From Brachybacterium halotolerans (GTDB lineage: Bacteria; Actinomycetota; Actinomycetes; Actinomycetales; Dermabacteraceae), in contig NZ_JAEDAJ010000015.1 of assembly GCF_016623465.1 (NCBI RefSeq), positions 1 through 60,047 on the forward strand: a stretch of 60,047 nt of DNA. Direction: 5' to 3'. The notes under the pieces are model-generated. The model ran no database searches, had not been told where the DNA came from, and saw nothing but the letters and a program-made list of their open reading frames with translations. The position numbers and the translations under genes are program-made. Each line of letters starts with the position of its first letter. Position 1 is the stretch's first letter. Below, one piece after another: positions 24,327-32,928 of this stretch.

Positions 24327-26039
24327 TCAGGCGAGGTGCTCTCCCAGCGCCTTCATCAGCAGGGAGAAGGACAGCGCACCCGGGTCCGGGGTGCCCTTCG
24401 ACTTGTCGCCCAGCACGCGCGAACGCCCCAGGCGGGCCGTGATGTGCGCGGTCGCAGCCGCAGCCTCACCGGCCGTCTCGGCCGCCGCGCGGATCGCCGC
24501 CGCGGCGTTCTCACCGGTGAACGCCCCCGTGAGCGTCCGACGGAAGGGCAGCGCCGCGTCCATCATCGTCTTGTCTCCCTCTCGAGCCCCGCCCAGCCTG
24601 CCGATGGTGTCGACCCCGGCCTGCAGGGCCTCCACGACCGCTCCCTGATCGATCGCCTGCCGATCGCTGACCACATTGCCGGCAGCGATGAGCGCCGCAC
24701 CCCACAGGGCGCCCGAGGTCCCGCCTGCCGCCTCCGACCATGCCTCTCCTGCGTGCACGAGGACTGTTCGCGCGCCGGCGCCGTCTGCGAGTGCGGCGCG
24801 CGCCGCCTCCGCCGCGCCCGCGGAGCCGAAGGCCATGCCCTGGCCGTGATCTCCGTCCCCGGCGATGGCATCGAGGCGCCCCAACTGGGCTTCCTCCCGC
24901 GCGCACACCGCCTCGAAGAGATCGATGACGGCAGAGACCTTCCGGGCGCTCTCGCGGGACGCCTCGGATGCCTGCGGGATCGGATCCACGCCGGGCTCCC
25001 ACAGCGACTCGCGCCCCTCCACCACCCTCGCGGGCAGGGCCCCGCGGTGGTACGCAGGGGTGTCCACGGGCGAGAGCCAGTGCTGCTCGAGCTCGTCGTC
25101 CAGGAACACCACGGTCAACGACATGCCCGCCATATCGAGGCTGGTCACGAACTCGCCCACTTCCGGGCGCACCGGGGTGATGCCCCGATCGCCGAGCATG
25201 CGAGCCACGTGCGAGTAGACGACGAACAGCTCTTCGTACTTGACCGTCCCGAGCCCGTTGACGACGACGGCCGCTCGGCCCCGGTAGCCGTTGTCGGTGC
25301 GGGCGGGCTCCTCCGCGAGCACACCGTCGACCAGCAGCGCGGCGACCTCCTGCGCGGTCCCCAGGCGCTCGTCGCGCACTCCCGGCTCGCCGTGGATCCC
25401 CAGGCCGACCGCCATCGTGCCGCCCTTGACGTGGAAGAGTGCGCTCTCCGCGCCGGGCAGCGTGCAGCCGTCGAATGCGACACCGAAGGAGCGCGCGGCG
25501 TCGTTCGCGGCATTCGCGATGCGCTCCGCCTCGTCCAGATCCGCCCCGGCCTCGATCGCAGCGCCCACCATCTTGAACACCGGCAGATCGCCGGCGATGC
25601 CCCGGCGATCGCGGTGGTTCTCCGGGGTGTTCGAGGCGATGTCGTCACTGACCTTCACGATGCGCACATCGATGCCATCGGCACGGAGCTTCTCCGCAGC
25701 GAGACCGAAGTGCAGCACATCACCGGCGTAATTCCCGAAGCCGAGGATCACGCCGCCGCCGTTCTCCGCGTTGCGAGCGACGGAGTAGACCTGCGAGGCG
25801 GAAGGGGAGGCGAACACGTTCCCGCACGGGGCGCCGTGCCCCATACCCCGACCGACCCAGCCGGCGAACGCAGGGTAGTGACCCGAGCCGCCGCCGATCA
25901 CCAGCGCGGGCTGACCGGCGGGCGTGGCGTCGCTGCGGACCACGCCGCCATGCACCTGGACAAGGCCCTCCTGGGAGGCCACCAGGCCGGCGACGGCATC
26001 CGCCGCGAAGTTGCTCGGCTCGTCGAAGAGATACGTCAT
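24327..26039 (-). CDS. lerK: DhaK-DhaL fusion kinase, probable L-erythrulose kinase
   Basis: This 570-residue protein is an ATP-dependent dihydroxyacetone-kinase-type fusion. The DhaK domain (about 1-330) has GGGSGHYPAFAGWVG and GLGIHGEPG, whose His forms the covalent hemiaminal with the ketone. The DhaL domain (about 365-570) has the Asp cluster IAGDGDHGQGM and GGTSGALWG. LerK phosphorylates L-erythrulose at C1. ATG 26039 has GGAGG upstream; the longer frame lacks support. Motif B in its promoter and the lerI/derI candidates at 12631-13926 favour erythrulose over dihydroxyacetone as substrate. Confidence 0.84.
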   Translation of the reverse strand: MTYLFDEPSNFAADAVAGLVASQEGLVQVHGGVVRSDATPAGQPALVIGGGSGHYPAFAGWVGRGMGHGAPCGNVFASPSASQVYSVARNAENGGGVILGFGNYAGDVLHFGLAAEKLRADGIDVRIVKVSDDIASNTPENHRDRRGIAGDLPVFKMVGAAIEAGADLDEAERIANAANDAARSFGVAFDGCTLPGAESALFHVKGGTMAVGLGIHGEPGVRDERLGTAQEVAALLVDGVLAEEPARTDNGYRGRAAVVVNGLGTVKYEELFVVYSHVARMLGDRGITPVRPEVGEFVTSLDMAGMSLTVVFLDDELEQHWLSPVDTPAYHRGALPARVVEGRESLWEPGVDPIPQASEASRESARKVSAVIDLFEAVCAREEAQLGRLDAIAGDGDHGQGMAFGSAGAAEAARAALADGAGARTVLVHAGEAWSEAAGGTSGALWGAALIAAGNVVSDRQAIDQGAVVEALQAGVDTIGRLGGAREGDKTMMDAALPFRRTLTGAFTGENAAAAIRAAAETAGEAAAATAHITARLGRSRVLGDKSKGTPDPGALSFSLLMKALGEHLA

Positions 26040-26112
26040 CGTCCATCCTCCATGGGGAGCCGACGTCGGCTCGGCAGGCTGTATTCGGGCAGGCCCGACG
26101 ACCCACCATCGG

Positions 26113-26125
26113 AATCCTATAGGAA
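26113..26125 (-). promoter_or_regulatory. Motif B operator upstream of the lerK-like kinase
   Basis: AATCCTATAGGAA is identical to the 14165 copy. It lies 73 bases before the kinase start and shares the divergent region with a motif A site. Confidence 0.65.
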
Positions 26126-26177
26126 ACATCCCGGCGACGGGGATCTCGGCCGCGACGCGATCAACCTCTGTTGCAAT

Positions 26178-26204
26178 TGGTCAACCGGTTTGCCACACTA
26201 TAGC
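26178..26204 (+). promoter_or_regulatory. Promoter with motif A operator upstream of the 26266 MFS gene
   Basis: TGGTCAACCGGTTTGCCA (26178-26195) spans the region between a possible -35 TTGGTC (26177-26182) and -10 TATAGC (26199-26204), 16 bases apart. This ties the transporter to the motif A regulon. Confidence 0.62.
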
Positions 26205-26265
26205 GGACCGACGTCAGGCATCGCGGCCCGTCCGCGCCGACGCTCACACCGACACAGGAGTCACC

Positions 26266-27684
26266 GTGACCGCATCCTCCTCCGGGGCATCGCCCGGAGC
26301 GCCCGCTTCCCCGTCCGTCGCCGACTCGGCCGTCGCGCGATCGGCGATCCGCAAGGTCTCGGTGCGCCTGGTCCCGTTCGTCGCGCTGATGTTCTTCATC
26401 AACTACCTGGACCGCACGGCCATCGGCTTCGCCTCCCCCAACGGCATGAACGACGACCTCGCGCTCTCCGCGGCGCAGTTCGGCTTCGCCTCCGGGGTGT
26501 TCTTCATCGGCTACATCCTGCTGGAGATCCCCTCCAACCTGGCGCTCCACCGCTTCGGGGCGCGCATCTGGCTGGCCCGCATCATGATCAGCTGGGGCGT
26601 CGTCGCGGTCGCCTTCACCTGGGTGCAGGGCTTCACCTCGCTCACGGTGCTGCGCTTCCTGCTGGGCGTCGCCGAGGCCGGCTTCTTCCCCGGCGCGATC
26701 CTGTTCCTGAGCCTGTGGGTGCCCTCGGCGTACCGCGGGCGCATCCTCATGCTCTTCTACCTCGCGCAGCCGCTGACCACCGTGATCGGCGCCCCGCTCG
26801 CGGGCCTGCTGATCCAGCAGCACGGGCTGTTCGGCCTCGCCGGGTGGCGCGTGATGTTCCTGGGCGTGGGCCTGCCCGCGATCATCATCGGCATCGCCGC
26901 GCTCTTCTACCTCAAGGACCGGCCGGCCGACGCGACGTGGCTGACCCGCGCCGAGCAGGAGTGGCTCACGGACTCCCTGCGCGCCGAGTCGAGCGCGAAG
27001 AGCGAGGGCACGGGGCACGTCCCGGCGCGCTTCGCCTTCCGCAGCGGACGCGTGTGGATGCTGTCGATCATCTACTTCGGCTTCATCTACGGCCTCTACG
27101 CGCTCGCGTTCTTCCTGCCCACGATCATCGAGGGCTTCCAGGACCAGTCGGGGCAGTCCTTCGGGGTGCTCGCCAAGGGCCTCATCACGGCGATCCCCTA
27201 CCTTCCCGCCGCCGTCGTCATGTACTTCTGGTCGCGCCACGCGAGCCGGAACGGCCTGAAGTCCTGGCACATCGCCGTGCCCGCCCTGGTGGGCGGCGTG
27301 TCGATCCCGCTCGCGCTGTACGCGGGGTCGCCGGCGCTGACGATCGCCGTCATCACCGTCACCGCCTGCGCGATCTTCGCGGCCCTGCCGAACTTCTGGA
27401 CGCTGCCCACGCAGTTCCTCACCGGGGCCGCGGCGGCCGCGGGCGTCGCGCTCATCAACACGCTCGGAAACCTCGGCGGCTTCAGCGCCCCGTACATCAC
27501 CGGCGCGGTCCATGACTGGACCGGCGGCTACGAGGCGCCCATGTTCCTGGTCGGCTTCTTCATGCTGCTCTCCGCACTGCTCATGGTGGTGCTGGCGCGC
27601 AGCGCACGGGCACGGGGCGCCGAGGGCGGGGAGCCGACCGTCGACGAGGGCGCGGAGGGGAGATCGAGCGTCGCTCCGGGCTGA
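26266..27684 (+). CDS. MFS transporter, ACS type (motif A regulon)
   Basis: This 472-residue transporter has a 30-residue Ala/Ser-rich N-terminal tail, then twelve predicted helices. NYLDRTAIGFASPNGM in TM1, RFLLGVAEAGFFPGAI and NTLGNLGGFSAPYITG are ACS features. GTG 26266 has AGGAG upstream. It is divergent from the lerK-like kinase. Motif A at its promoter suggests induction with the apionate genes, so D-apionate or a related branched acid is a candidate substrate. Two motif A transporters (5501 and this one) may take different forms of the same substrate. Confidence 0.84.
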   Translation: MTASSSGASPGAPASPSVADSAVARSAIRKVSVRLVPFVALMFFINYLDRTAIGFASPNGMNDDLALSAAQFGFASGVFFIGYILLEIPSNLALHRFGARIWLARIMISWGVVAVAFTWVQGFTSLTVLRFLLGVAEAGFFPGAILFLSLWVPSAYRGRILMLFYLAQPLTTVIGAPLAGLLIQQHGLFGLAGWRVMFLGVGLPAIIIGIAALFYLKDRPADATWLTRAEQEWLTDSLRAESSAKSEGTGHVPARFAFRSGRVWMLSIIYFGFIYGLYALAFFLPTIIEGFQDQSGQSFGVLAKGLITAIPYLPAAVVMYFWSRHASRNGLKSWHIAVPALVGGVSIPLALYAGSPALTIAVITVTACAIFAALPNFWTLPTQFLTGAAAAAGVALINTLGNLGGFSAPYITGAVHDWTGGYEAPMFLVGFFMLLSALLMVVLARSARARGAEGGEPTVDEGAEGRSSVAPG

Positions 27685-27897
27685 GGGGGCCGGGGTGTGC
27701 CGGCGGAGCGTACCCGGCGCCCCGCCGGGGGAATCCCCCGATGTCGGACACCGCCCGACATCCGTCAGACGATCGCCCAAGATCCGGCCGCGCACGTGGA
27801 CCCGGACGTGCGGCTCCGCTCAGGCTGTTCCGTGACAGCACACACCGGCCTCAGCCGTCGACGACGCCGAGGCCACGTCCCTGAGAAGGAGAGCACC

Positions 27898-28395
27898 ATG
27901 AACGCATTCCGCTCGAAGACCGTGAAGCTGCTCGCCGGCACGGCGATGACCGCGGCCGTCCTCACGTGCGCCGCACTCCCCGCCCAGGCGGCGCAGGCCG
28001 CACCGGCCCCGAACGCAGGTGCGTCCGCGGAGGTGAGCGCGGGCGCCGATGTCAGCCTCGATCCCGTCGCGATCGGCAACGCCATCAAGGACGCCGTCAA
28101 CAACGAGGACGATCGCAGCGGGGCCCTGCGGGCCGCTCTCGACGTCGGCTACTACAACGAGGCGAACCCCGACCGCCTGACGGTCGCCGTGGTCAACAAG
28201 GACCAGGACATCAACGTCGAGGGCGATATCGCCAATGCCGAGAACATCGACATCAAGGACGGCAACTACGTCATCTACTGGTTCAAGGGCCCCGGGAAGA
28301 TCACCAACAACGGTGACGGCGGCTGGCTGAACTGGGGCGCCCAGGGCGACGTGAACCGCGTGGACGAGCACACCATGAGCATCAACGGCGGCTGA
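27898..28395 (+). CDS. Small secreted protein, function unknown
   Basis: This 165-residue protein has a Sec signal peptide, with KTVKLLAGTAMTAAVLTCA and a cleavage region near AQAAQA (about 33-38). The mature part is acidic, with SLDPVAIGNAIKDAVNN, DVGYYNEANPDRLTVAVVN and a Gly/Asn/Trp-rich C-terminus GDGGWLNWGAQGDVN. No Cys remains after processing. I do not recognise the family. The ATG is preceded by AAGGAGAG. It is convergent with, and overlaps by 14 bases, the LuxR-type regulator. Confidence 0.78.
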   Translation: MNAFRSKTVKLLAGTAMTAAVLTCAALPAQAAQAAPAPNAGASAEVSAGADVSLDPVAIGNAIKDAVNNEDDRSGALRAALDVGYYNEANPDRLTVAVVNKDQDINVEGDIANAENIDIKDGNYVIYWFKGPGKITNNGDGGWLNWGAQGDVNRVDEHTMSINGG

Positions 28396-29317
28396 TCCGC
28401 TCCTCGGATCCCCTCGCGCCTCGGCGCGCATCCGCCGGCGGGGCCTCGGAGCTCTCCTCTCCGGGGCCCCGCTCTGCTCCGTCGGAGCGAGCAAGGGCCC
28501 GTGCCACCCCCGGCGCCGGCCGATGCCTCAGCCATCCCTTGGCGAAGGCGAACGCGACGAGCGCGGTGCGGTTCGGAGTCCTGCACGCCTTCATGAGCCG
28601 CCCCAGGTGCCAGGCCACCGCCTGCCTGCTGTAGGCCGTGACCTGGGAGATCCGCTCGGTGGACAGCCCGCGCGCGGCGAGCGAGAGGATCTTCTCGTCG
28701 CTCTCGTCGAGCTCCGAGGAGCCGCACACGAGCTCGACCTCATCCGCCGTGCTGTAGTCGAGGATCTCCGGGGCCGCTGCGTGCACGGCTCGCCGCGCCC
28801 ACCATGCCTCCGCCCAGCAGGCCCCTAGCTCGTGGGCGACGAAGGACGCCCGGCTCATCGCCAAGAGCGCGGTCTGATCCTCCGCGCTCGAGACGGACCC
28901 CACCACGAGGGAGAACACCCTCAGCGCGGGAAGGGCGCCGCGCAGGACGACCCCCACCTCGCACCCCGGGTCCTGGGCGCTCCGTGCTGCGGCGCGCCGC
29001 AGAGCCGCCAGGGCCTCGGGGTCCACAGGCACACCGTGCTCCACCGAACGCAGTGCCGCGGGCAGCACCAGCGGAACGATCTCCTCGTACCGGCAGCGCA
29101 GCCACTCGCGCCCCCCCGCCCCGATGTCGTCCAGGGGCGCCTCGCGCAGGAGACGGGCGAACTCGTCGACGCGACCATCCATCCCGAGGCCGAGCGGACG
29201 CCCAGGGGACAGCGCGAGTGCTCGGGAGCCACTGTCTCGACCCACACGCACCTCATTCCCGTCGACTCCGCACGGCACTGCTGGGCAGCGCGTGCACCGC
29301 AGTCCACCGCTGAGCAC
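28382..29317 (-). CDS. LuxR-type helix-turn-helix regulator
   Basis: The protein of up to 311 residues ends with a LuxR/GerE-type DNA-binding domain (about 206-268): LDESDEKILSLAARGLSTERI then TAYSRQAVAWHLGRLM. The upstream 200 residues form a helical Ala/Leu-rich region of no recognised sensor family, so it is an orphan regulator rather than a clear response regulator. The start is uncertain; Met 46 (ATG 29182) before DGRVDEFARLL may be the true one. The tail is very Arg/Glu/Ala-rich and holds the hairpin at 28438-28472. Confidence 0.72.
   Translation of the reverse strand: MLSGGLRCTRCPAVPCGVDGNEVRVGRDSGSRALALSPGRPLGLGMDGRVDEFARLLREAPLDDIGAGGREWLRCRYEEIVPLVLPAALRSVEHGVPVDPEALAALRRAAARSAQDPGCEVGVVLRGALPALRVFSLVVGSVSSAEDQTALLAMSRASFVAHELGACWAEAWWARRAVHAAAPEILDYSTADEVELVCGSSELDESDEKILSLAARGLSTERISQVTAYSRQAVAWHLGRLMKACRTPNRTALVAFAFAKGWLRHRPAPGVARALARSDGAERGPGEESSEAPPADARRGARGSEERISRR
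28438..28472 (+). terminator. Hairpin inside the LuxR 3' end, after the secreted protein
   Basis: GCGGGGCCTCGGAG and CTCCGGGGCCCCGC pair over 14 bp with one mismatch around a seven-base loop. It lies 43 bases after the secreted-protein stop, inside the opposing gene. Confidence 0.5.
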
Positions 29318-29685
29318 CTCACGGCGAGGATCACTCTAAGGGAACCCGCACGGCGCGCCGCGTCACGATCGAGCCCGGCCTCCGCCTGTTCATCCGCGCG
29401 TCGCCCGATATGGCCGGGTCGGGATCCTCCGATTCGAATCGACATCCGCGCTGCTGACAGCGCCACGCTGAGCACGCGGAAGCACTCCCCCCTCGCACCC
29501 CGACCGCTCCAGATACCCGATGCACCCTTGCAAAACCACGGTCAGAACTGCATAATTGTCGGCAGTCATCCGAGTGCGCACCGTCGCCGCCCGCGTGACA
29601 CGTCACTCCACACCGCTCGCCGCCGTCGTCGAACGTCGCCGTCGATTCGTATCGATGTCGGCTTGGAGAACGAGAGACCCCCACC
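29318..29685 (+). promoter_or_regulatory. Intergenic region with promoter and two palindromes before the ABC importer
   Basis: The 368-base gap holds no gene. TTGCAA (29528-29533) and CATAAT (29551-29556) are spaced 17 bases, a good promoter for the importer with a leader of about 120 bases. CGATTCGAATCG (29430-29441) and its near copy CGATTCGTATCG (29643-29654) have central TTCG, as in LacI-family operators. They are candidates for the LacI protein at 34914. Confidence 0.5.
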
Positions 29686-30948
29686 ATGACCTCGATCGCG
29701 AAACCGGGAGCGCGCCCCGAGCGCATCCCACCCCTTCGACTCCCCCGTCGCGCCCTCGGCGCCCTTCTCGCCCCCGCGGCCCTCGGCCTCGCGGGCTGCG
29801 GATCCTCGTCCTCCTCGGATCCGACGTCCCTGCGGATCGTCGACTACTACAACACCCCGGCCGACGACGTCGTCATCGAGGAGACCTTCACGAAGAGCGC
29901 GAAGGACCTGGGGCTCACCTACAGCCGCGAGAAGGTGCCCGGCGACCAGCTCATCCCCAAGGTCCTGCAGATGGGATCCTCGAAGACGCTCCCGGACATC
30001 CTCATGCTCGACAACCCCGACCTCCCCCAGCTCGCGGCTTCCGGTGCCCTCGCGCCGCTCGAGCAGTACGGCTTCTCCACCGCCGGCTTCACCCCGTCGA
30101 TCGCCGACCTCGGGATGCTCGACGGGACGCTGTACGCGATCGCCCCCACGGTCAACACGATCGCTCTGTTCTTCAACGTGCCGATGCTCGAGAAGGCCGG
30201 GATCGACCCGCCCACCACCTGGGAGGAGACCCGGGAGGCCGCCCGCGCCCTCACCGGCGACGGCACCTATGGGATCGCCTTCTCAGCGATCGCCACCTAC
30301 GAGGGCACGTTCCAGTTCATGCCGTTCATGTGGTCCAACGGCGGCGACGAGAAGGACCTGGCGACCCCCGAGGTCGCGGGAGCCGCCGAGTTCTGGTCCC
30401 AGCTCCTGCAGGACGGCTCCGCCTCCCGATCGGTCGTCAACTGGGGGCAGGGCGATGCGATGGACCAGTTCAAGGCCGGGAAGGCCGCGATGGTCGTCAA
30501 CGGCCCGTGGAACATCGCAGGTCTGGCGGCCGACACCCCCGATCTGGAGTGGGACGTGGTCACGCTCCCGGTCCCCCGCTCCGGCGCCGAGTCGATCGCG
30601 CCGCTCGGCGGGGAGGTCTGGACGGTCCCCGCGACCGGCGACGAGGAGAAGCAGCGCAACGCGGCGAAGCTCCTCCGGGCCTTCGTCGCCCCCGAGAACC
30701 AGCTGCGCATGGGCACCGCCCGCAGCACCATCCCCGGCCACGCCGCGACCGCCGAGCAGTTCGCGAGCGAGCACCCCGACCTCGCGACCTTCGTCGAGCA
30801 GGTCTCCACCGCCCGCGCCCGCACCGGCGAGCTCGGGCCCGAGTGGCCGCGCACCGCCAAGGCGATCTACACCGCGAACCAGGAGGTCCTGGTCGACGAC
30901 ACCGATCCGGCGAAGGCCTTCGACGAGGCCGCCCGGACCGTGAGCTGA
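29686..30948 (+). CDS. Sugar ABC transporter substrate-binding lipoprotein
   Basis: This 420-residue family 1 extracellular solute-binding protein begins with a lipoprotein signal carrying LAGCGSSSSS (Cys about 38). The domain has LRIVDYYNTPADD, PDILMLDNPDLPQLAASG, GIDPPTTWEE and a C-terminal half with MVVNGPWNIAG. It would be tethered outside the membrane and deliver an oligo- or monosaccharide to the two permeases immediately downstream. No ATPase is encoded here. The substrate is unknown; ThuA and Gfo/Idh neighbours suggest a disaccharide or its oxidised form. Confidence 0.88.
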   Translation: MTSIAKPGARPERIPPLRLPRRALGALLAPAALGLAGCGSSSSSDPTSLRIVDYYNTPADDVVIEETFTKSAKDLGLTYSREKVPGDQLIPKVLQMGSSKTLPDILMLDNPDLPQLAASGALAPLEQYGFSTAGFTPSIADLGMLDGTLYAIAPTVNTIALFFNVPMLEKAGIDPPTTWEETREAARALTGDGTYGIAFSAIATYEGTFQFMPFMWSNGGDEKDLATPEVAGAAEFWSQLLQDGSASRSVVNWGQGDAMDQFKAGKAAMVVNGPWNIAGLAADTPDLEWDVVTLPVPRSGAESIAPLGGEVWTVPATGDEEKQRNAAKLLRAFVAPENQLRMGTARSTIPGHAATAEQFASEHPDLATFVEQVSTARARTGELGPEWPRTAKAIYTANQEVLVDDTDPAKAFDEAARTVS

Positions 30949-30963
30949 GACAGGAGCCACGCC

Positions 30964-31980
30964 ATGACCAGCACATCCACCGCTTCCAGCGCCGACGGAC
31001 TCACCGCCGTCGGCCCCCGCGGGAACCGGCCCGCGCCCCGCGCCTCCACCGCCGACGGCGCGTCGCCCGCGCGCCCCGGGCGACGTCGACGACGGGGCGG
31101 CGAGGGCTTCCTCGTGCGCTACGCGTTCATCGCACCGGCGGTCCTCTACCTGCTCCTGTTCTACGGGTACCCGATCGTGAAGAACGTCGTCATGAGCTTC
31201 CAGGCCTACGACTTCTCGACGTTCTTCAACGGCAGCGCCCCGTTCGTCGGCCTCGACAACTACGCGACCGCACTGTCGAACCCGATCTTCCTCAAGGCCC
31301 TCGCTAACACGGGCCTGTTCACCGTGGGCTCGATCATCGGCCAGTTCGTCATCGGACTGGGCCTCTCGCTCTACTTCCGCAAGCACTTCCCGCTCTCCGG
31401 CGTGCTGCGATCGCTCCTGCTGCTGCCGTGGCTGCTGCCGATGATCGTCTCCGCGGCGGTGTGGCGGTGGATCCTCGAGCAGGACAGCGGCGTGCTGAAC
31501 CGCTTCCTCGAGTCCATCGGCCTGATCTCCGCGCCCATCGGCTGGCTGACCAGCTCCGACACCGCGCTGGTCGCCGTGATCATGGTGAACATCTGGCTGG
31601 GGATCCCCTTCAACGTGGCGCTGCTGTACAGCGGGCTGCAGGCGATCCCGGAGGAGCTCTACGAAGCCGGCCAGCTCGACGGAGCGACCGGCTGGAAGTC
31701 CTTCCGCCACATCACGCTGCCGCTGCTGCGCCCCGTGGTCAGCGTGGTGCTGCTGCTGGGGGTCATCTACACGATCAAGGTGCTGGACCTGATCATCGGC
31801 CTCACCGGCGGAGGCCCCGCGAACGCGACCCAGACGCTCGCGACCCGCAGCTACGAGCTCAGCTTCCTCGAGTTCGACTTCGGCCAGGGCGCCGCGCTCA
31901 GCAACGTCCTGATCCTCATCGCCCTGCTCTTCTCCGTCGTCTACCTGCGGGCGAACGCGCGCGCCGCGAAGAACGGATGA
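30964..31980 (+). CDS. Sugar ABC transporter permease, MalF/UgpA type
   Basis: This 338-residue protein has a 45-residue cytoplasmic Arg/Ala-rich tail followed by six predicted helices. The EAA loop EAGQLDGATGWKSFRHITLP (about 236-255) docks the ATPase. YPIVKNVVMSF and WRWILEQDSGVLNRFL are typical of the family. ATG 30964 follows AGGAG. It overlaps the next permease by four bases (ATGA), so translation is coupled. Confidence 0.88.
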   Translation: MTSTSTASSADGLTAVGPRGNRPAPRASTADGASPARPGRRRRRGGEGFLVRYAFIAPAVLYLLLFYGYPIVKNVVMSFQAYDFSTFFNGSAPFVGLDNYATALSNPIFLKALANTGLFTVGSIIGQFVIGLGLSLYFRKHFPLSGVLRSLLLLPWLLPMIVSAAVWRWILEQDSGVLNRFLESIGLISAPIGWLTSSDTALVAVIMVNIWLGIPFNVALLYSGLQAIPEELYEAGQLDGATGWKSFRHITLPLLRPVVSVVLLLGVIYTIKVLDLIIGLTGGGPANATQTLATRSYELSFLEFDFGQGAALSNVLILIALLFSVVYLRANARAAKNG

Positions 31981-32846
31981 CCGCCATGACCACAGCCACC
32001 GCACCCTGCACATCCCCCGCTCCGGCGCGGCCGCGCTCCCGCGCCCCGCGCGGCCTGGTCCACACCGGCATCGGCATCGTGCTCGTCGCGATCATGCTGT
32101 TCCCCGTCTACTGGATGGTCAACGCCTCCCTCGCCCCGCAGGGCAACAGCCTGAACACGGGCCTGCTGCCCCTGCATCCCGATGTCGGCGGGTACGCGCG
32201 CGCGTTCGCCGACCAGGGCCAGAACCTGCTGACCTCGCTCGTGGTCGCCGTCGGCGCGGCGATCCTGTCGCTCGTCATCGCCGCCCCGTGCGCGTACGCG
32301 CTCGCCCAGTTCCGCATCCGCGGCACCGCCGTGCTCGTGTTCCTGGTCCTGATCAGCCAGATGATCCCGGGCATCGTGATCGCGAACGCCCTCTACACGG
32401 CGTACACGCCGCTGGGCCTGATCAACTCGATGCCGGGGCTGATCCTGGCCGATGCGACCCAGGGCATCCCCTTCTCGATCCTCATCATGCGCGCCTACCT
32501 CGAGACCTTCCCGACCTCGATCGTCGAGGCCGCGCGCGTGGACGGCTGCGGCCACCTGCGCGCCTTCGTCTCGATCGTCCTGCCGGTGAGCCGGAACTCG
32601 CTGATCACCGCCGGGATCTTCTCGTTCCTCTTCGCGTGGAGCGACTTCCTGATGGCGCTGACGCTGACCACCGGCGAGACCATCCGCCCGGTCACCCTGG
32701 GGCTCTACACGTACATCGGCACCAACGACACCGACTGGAGCGCCGTGATGGCGACGGCCGTGATGTCCTCGGTCCCCGCCGTGGTGCTGATGATCGCGGC
32801 CCAGAAGTACATCGCCGCGGGCGCCACCGGAGGCGCCGTGAAGTGA
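31977..32846 (+). CDS. Sugar ABC transporter permease, MalG/UgpE type
   Basis: This 289-residue protein has six predicted helices. The N-terminal FPVYWMVNASL and the EAA loop EAARVDGCGHLRAFVSIVLP place it in the MalG-type subfamily that pairs with the preceding permease. The ATG overlaps the TGA of the upstream gene; a second ATG at 31986 is possible. ThuA follows after 82 bases. Confidence 0.88.
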   Translation: MTAMTTATAPCTSPAPARPRSRAPRGLVHTGIGIVLVAIMLFPVYWMVNASLAPQGNSLNTGLLPLHPDVGGYARAFADQGQNLLTSLVVAVGAAILSLVIAAPCAYALAQFRIRGTAVLVFLVLISQMIPGIVIANALYTAYTPLGLINSMPGLILADATQGIPFSILIMRAYLETFPTSIVEAARVDGCGHLRAFVSIVLPVSRNSLITAGIFSFLFAWSDFLMALTLTTGETIRPVTLGLYTYIGTNDTDWSAVMATAVMSSVPAVVLMIAAQKYIAAGATGGAVK

Positions 32847-32928
32847 CCCCGCCGCGCCCGCGTCCGCCCCGCAGCACCCCGCATCACCGCACCCCGCATC
32901 ACCACGACCCCACCCCGAGAGGACTCCG

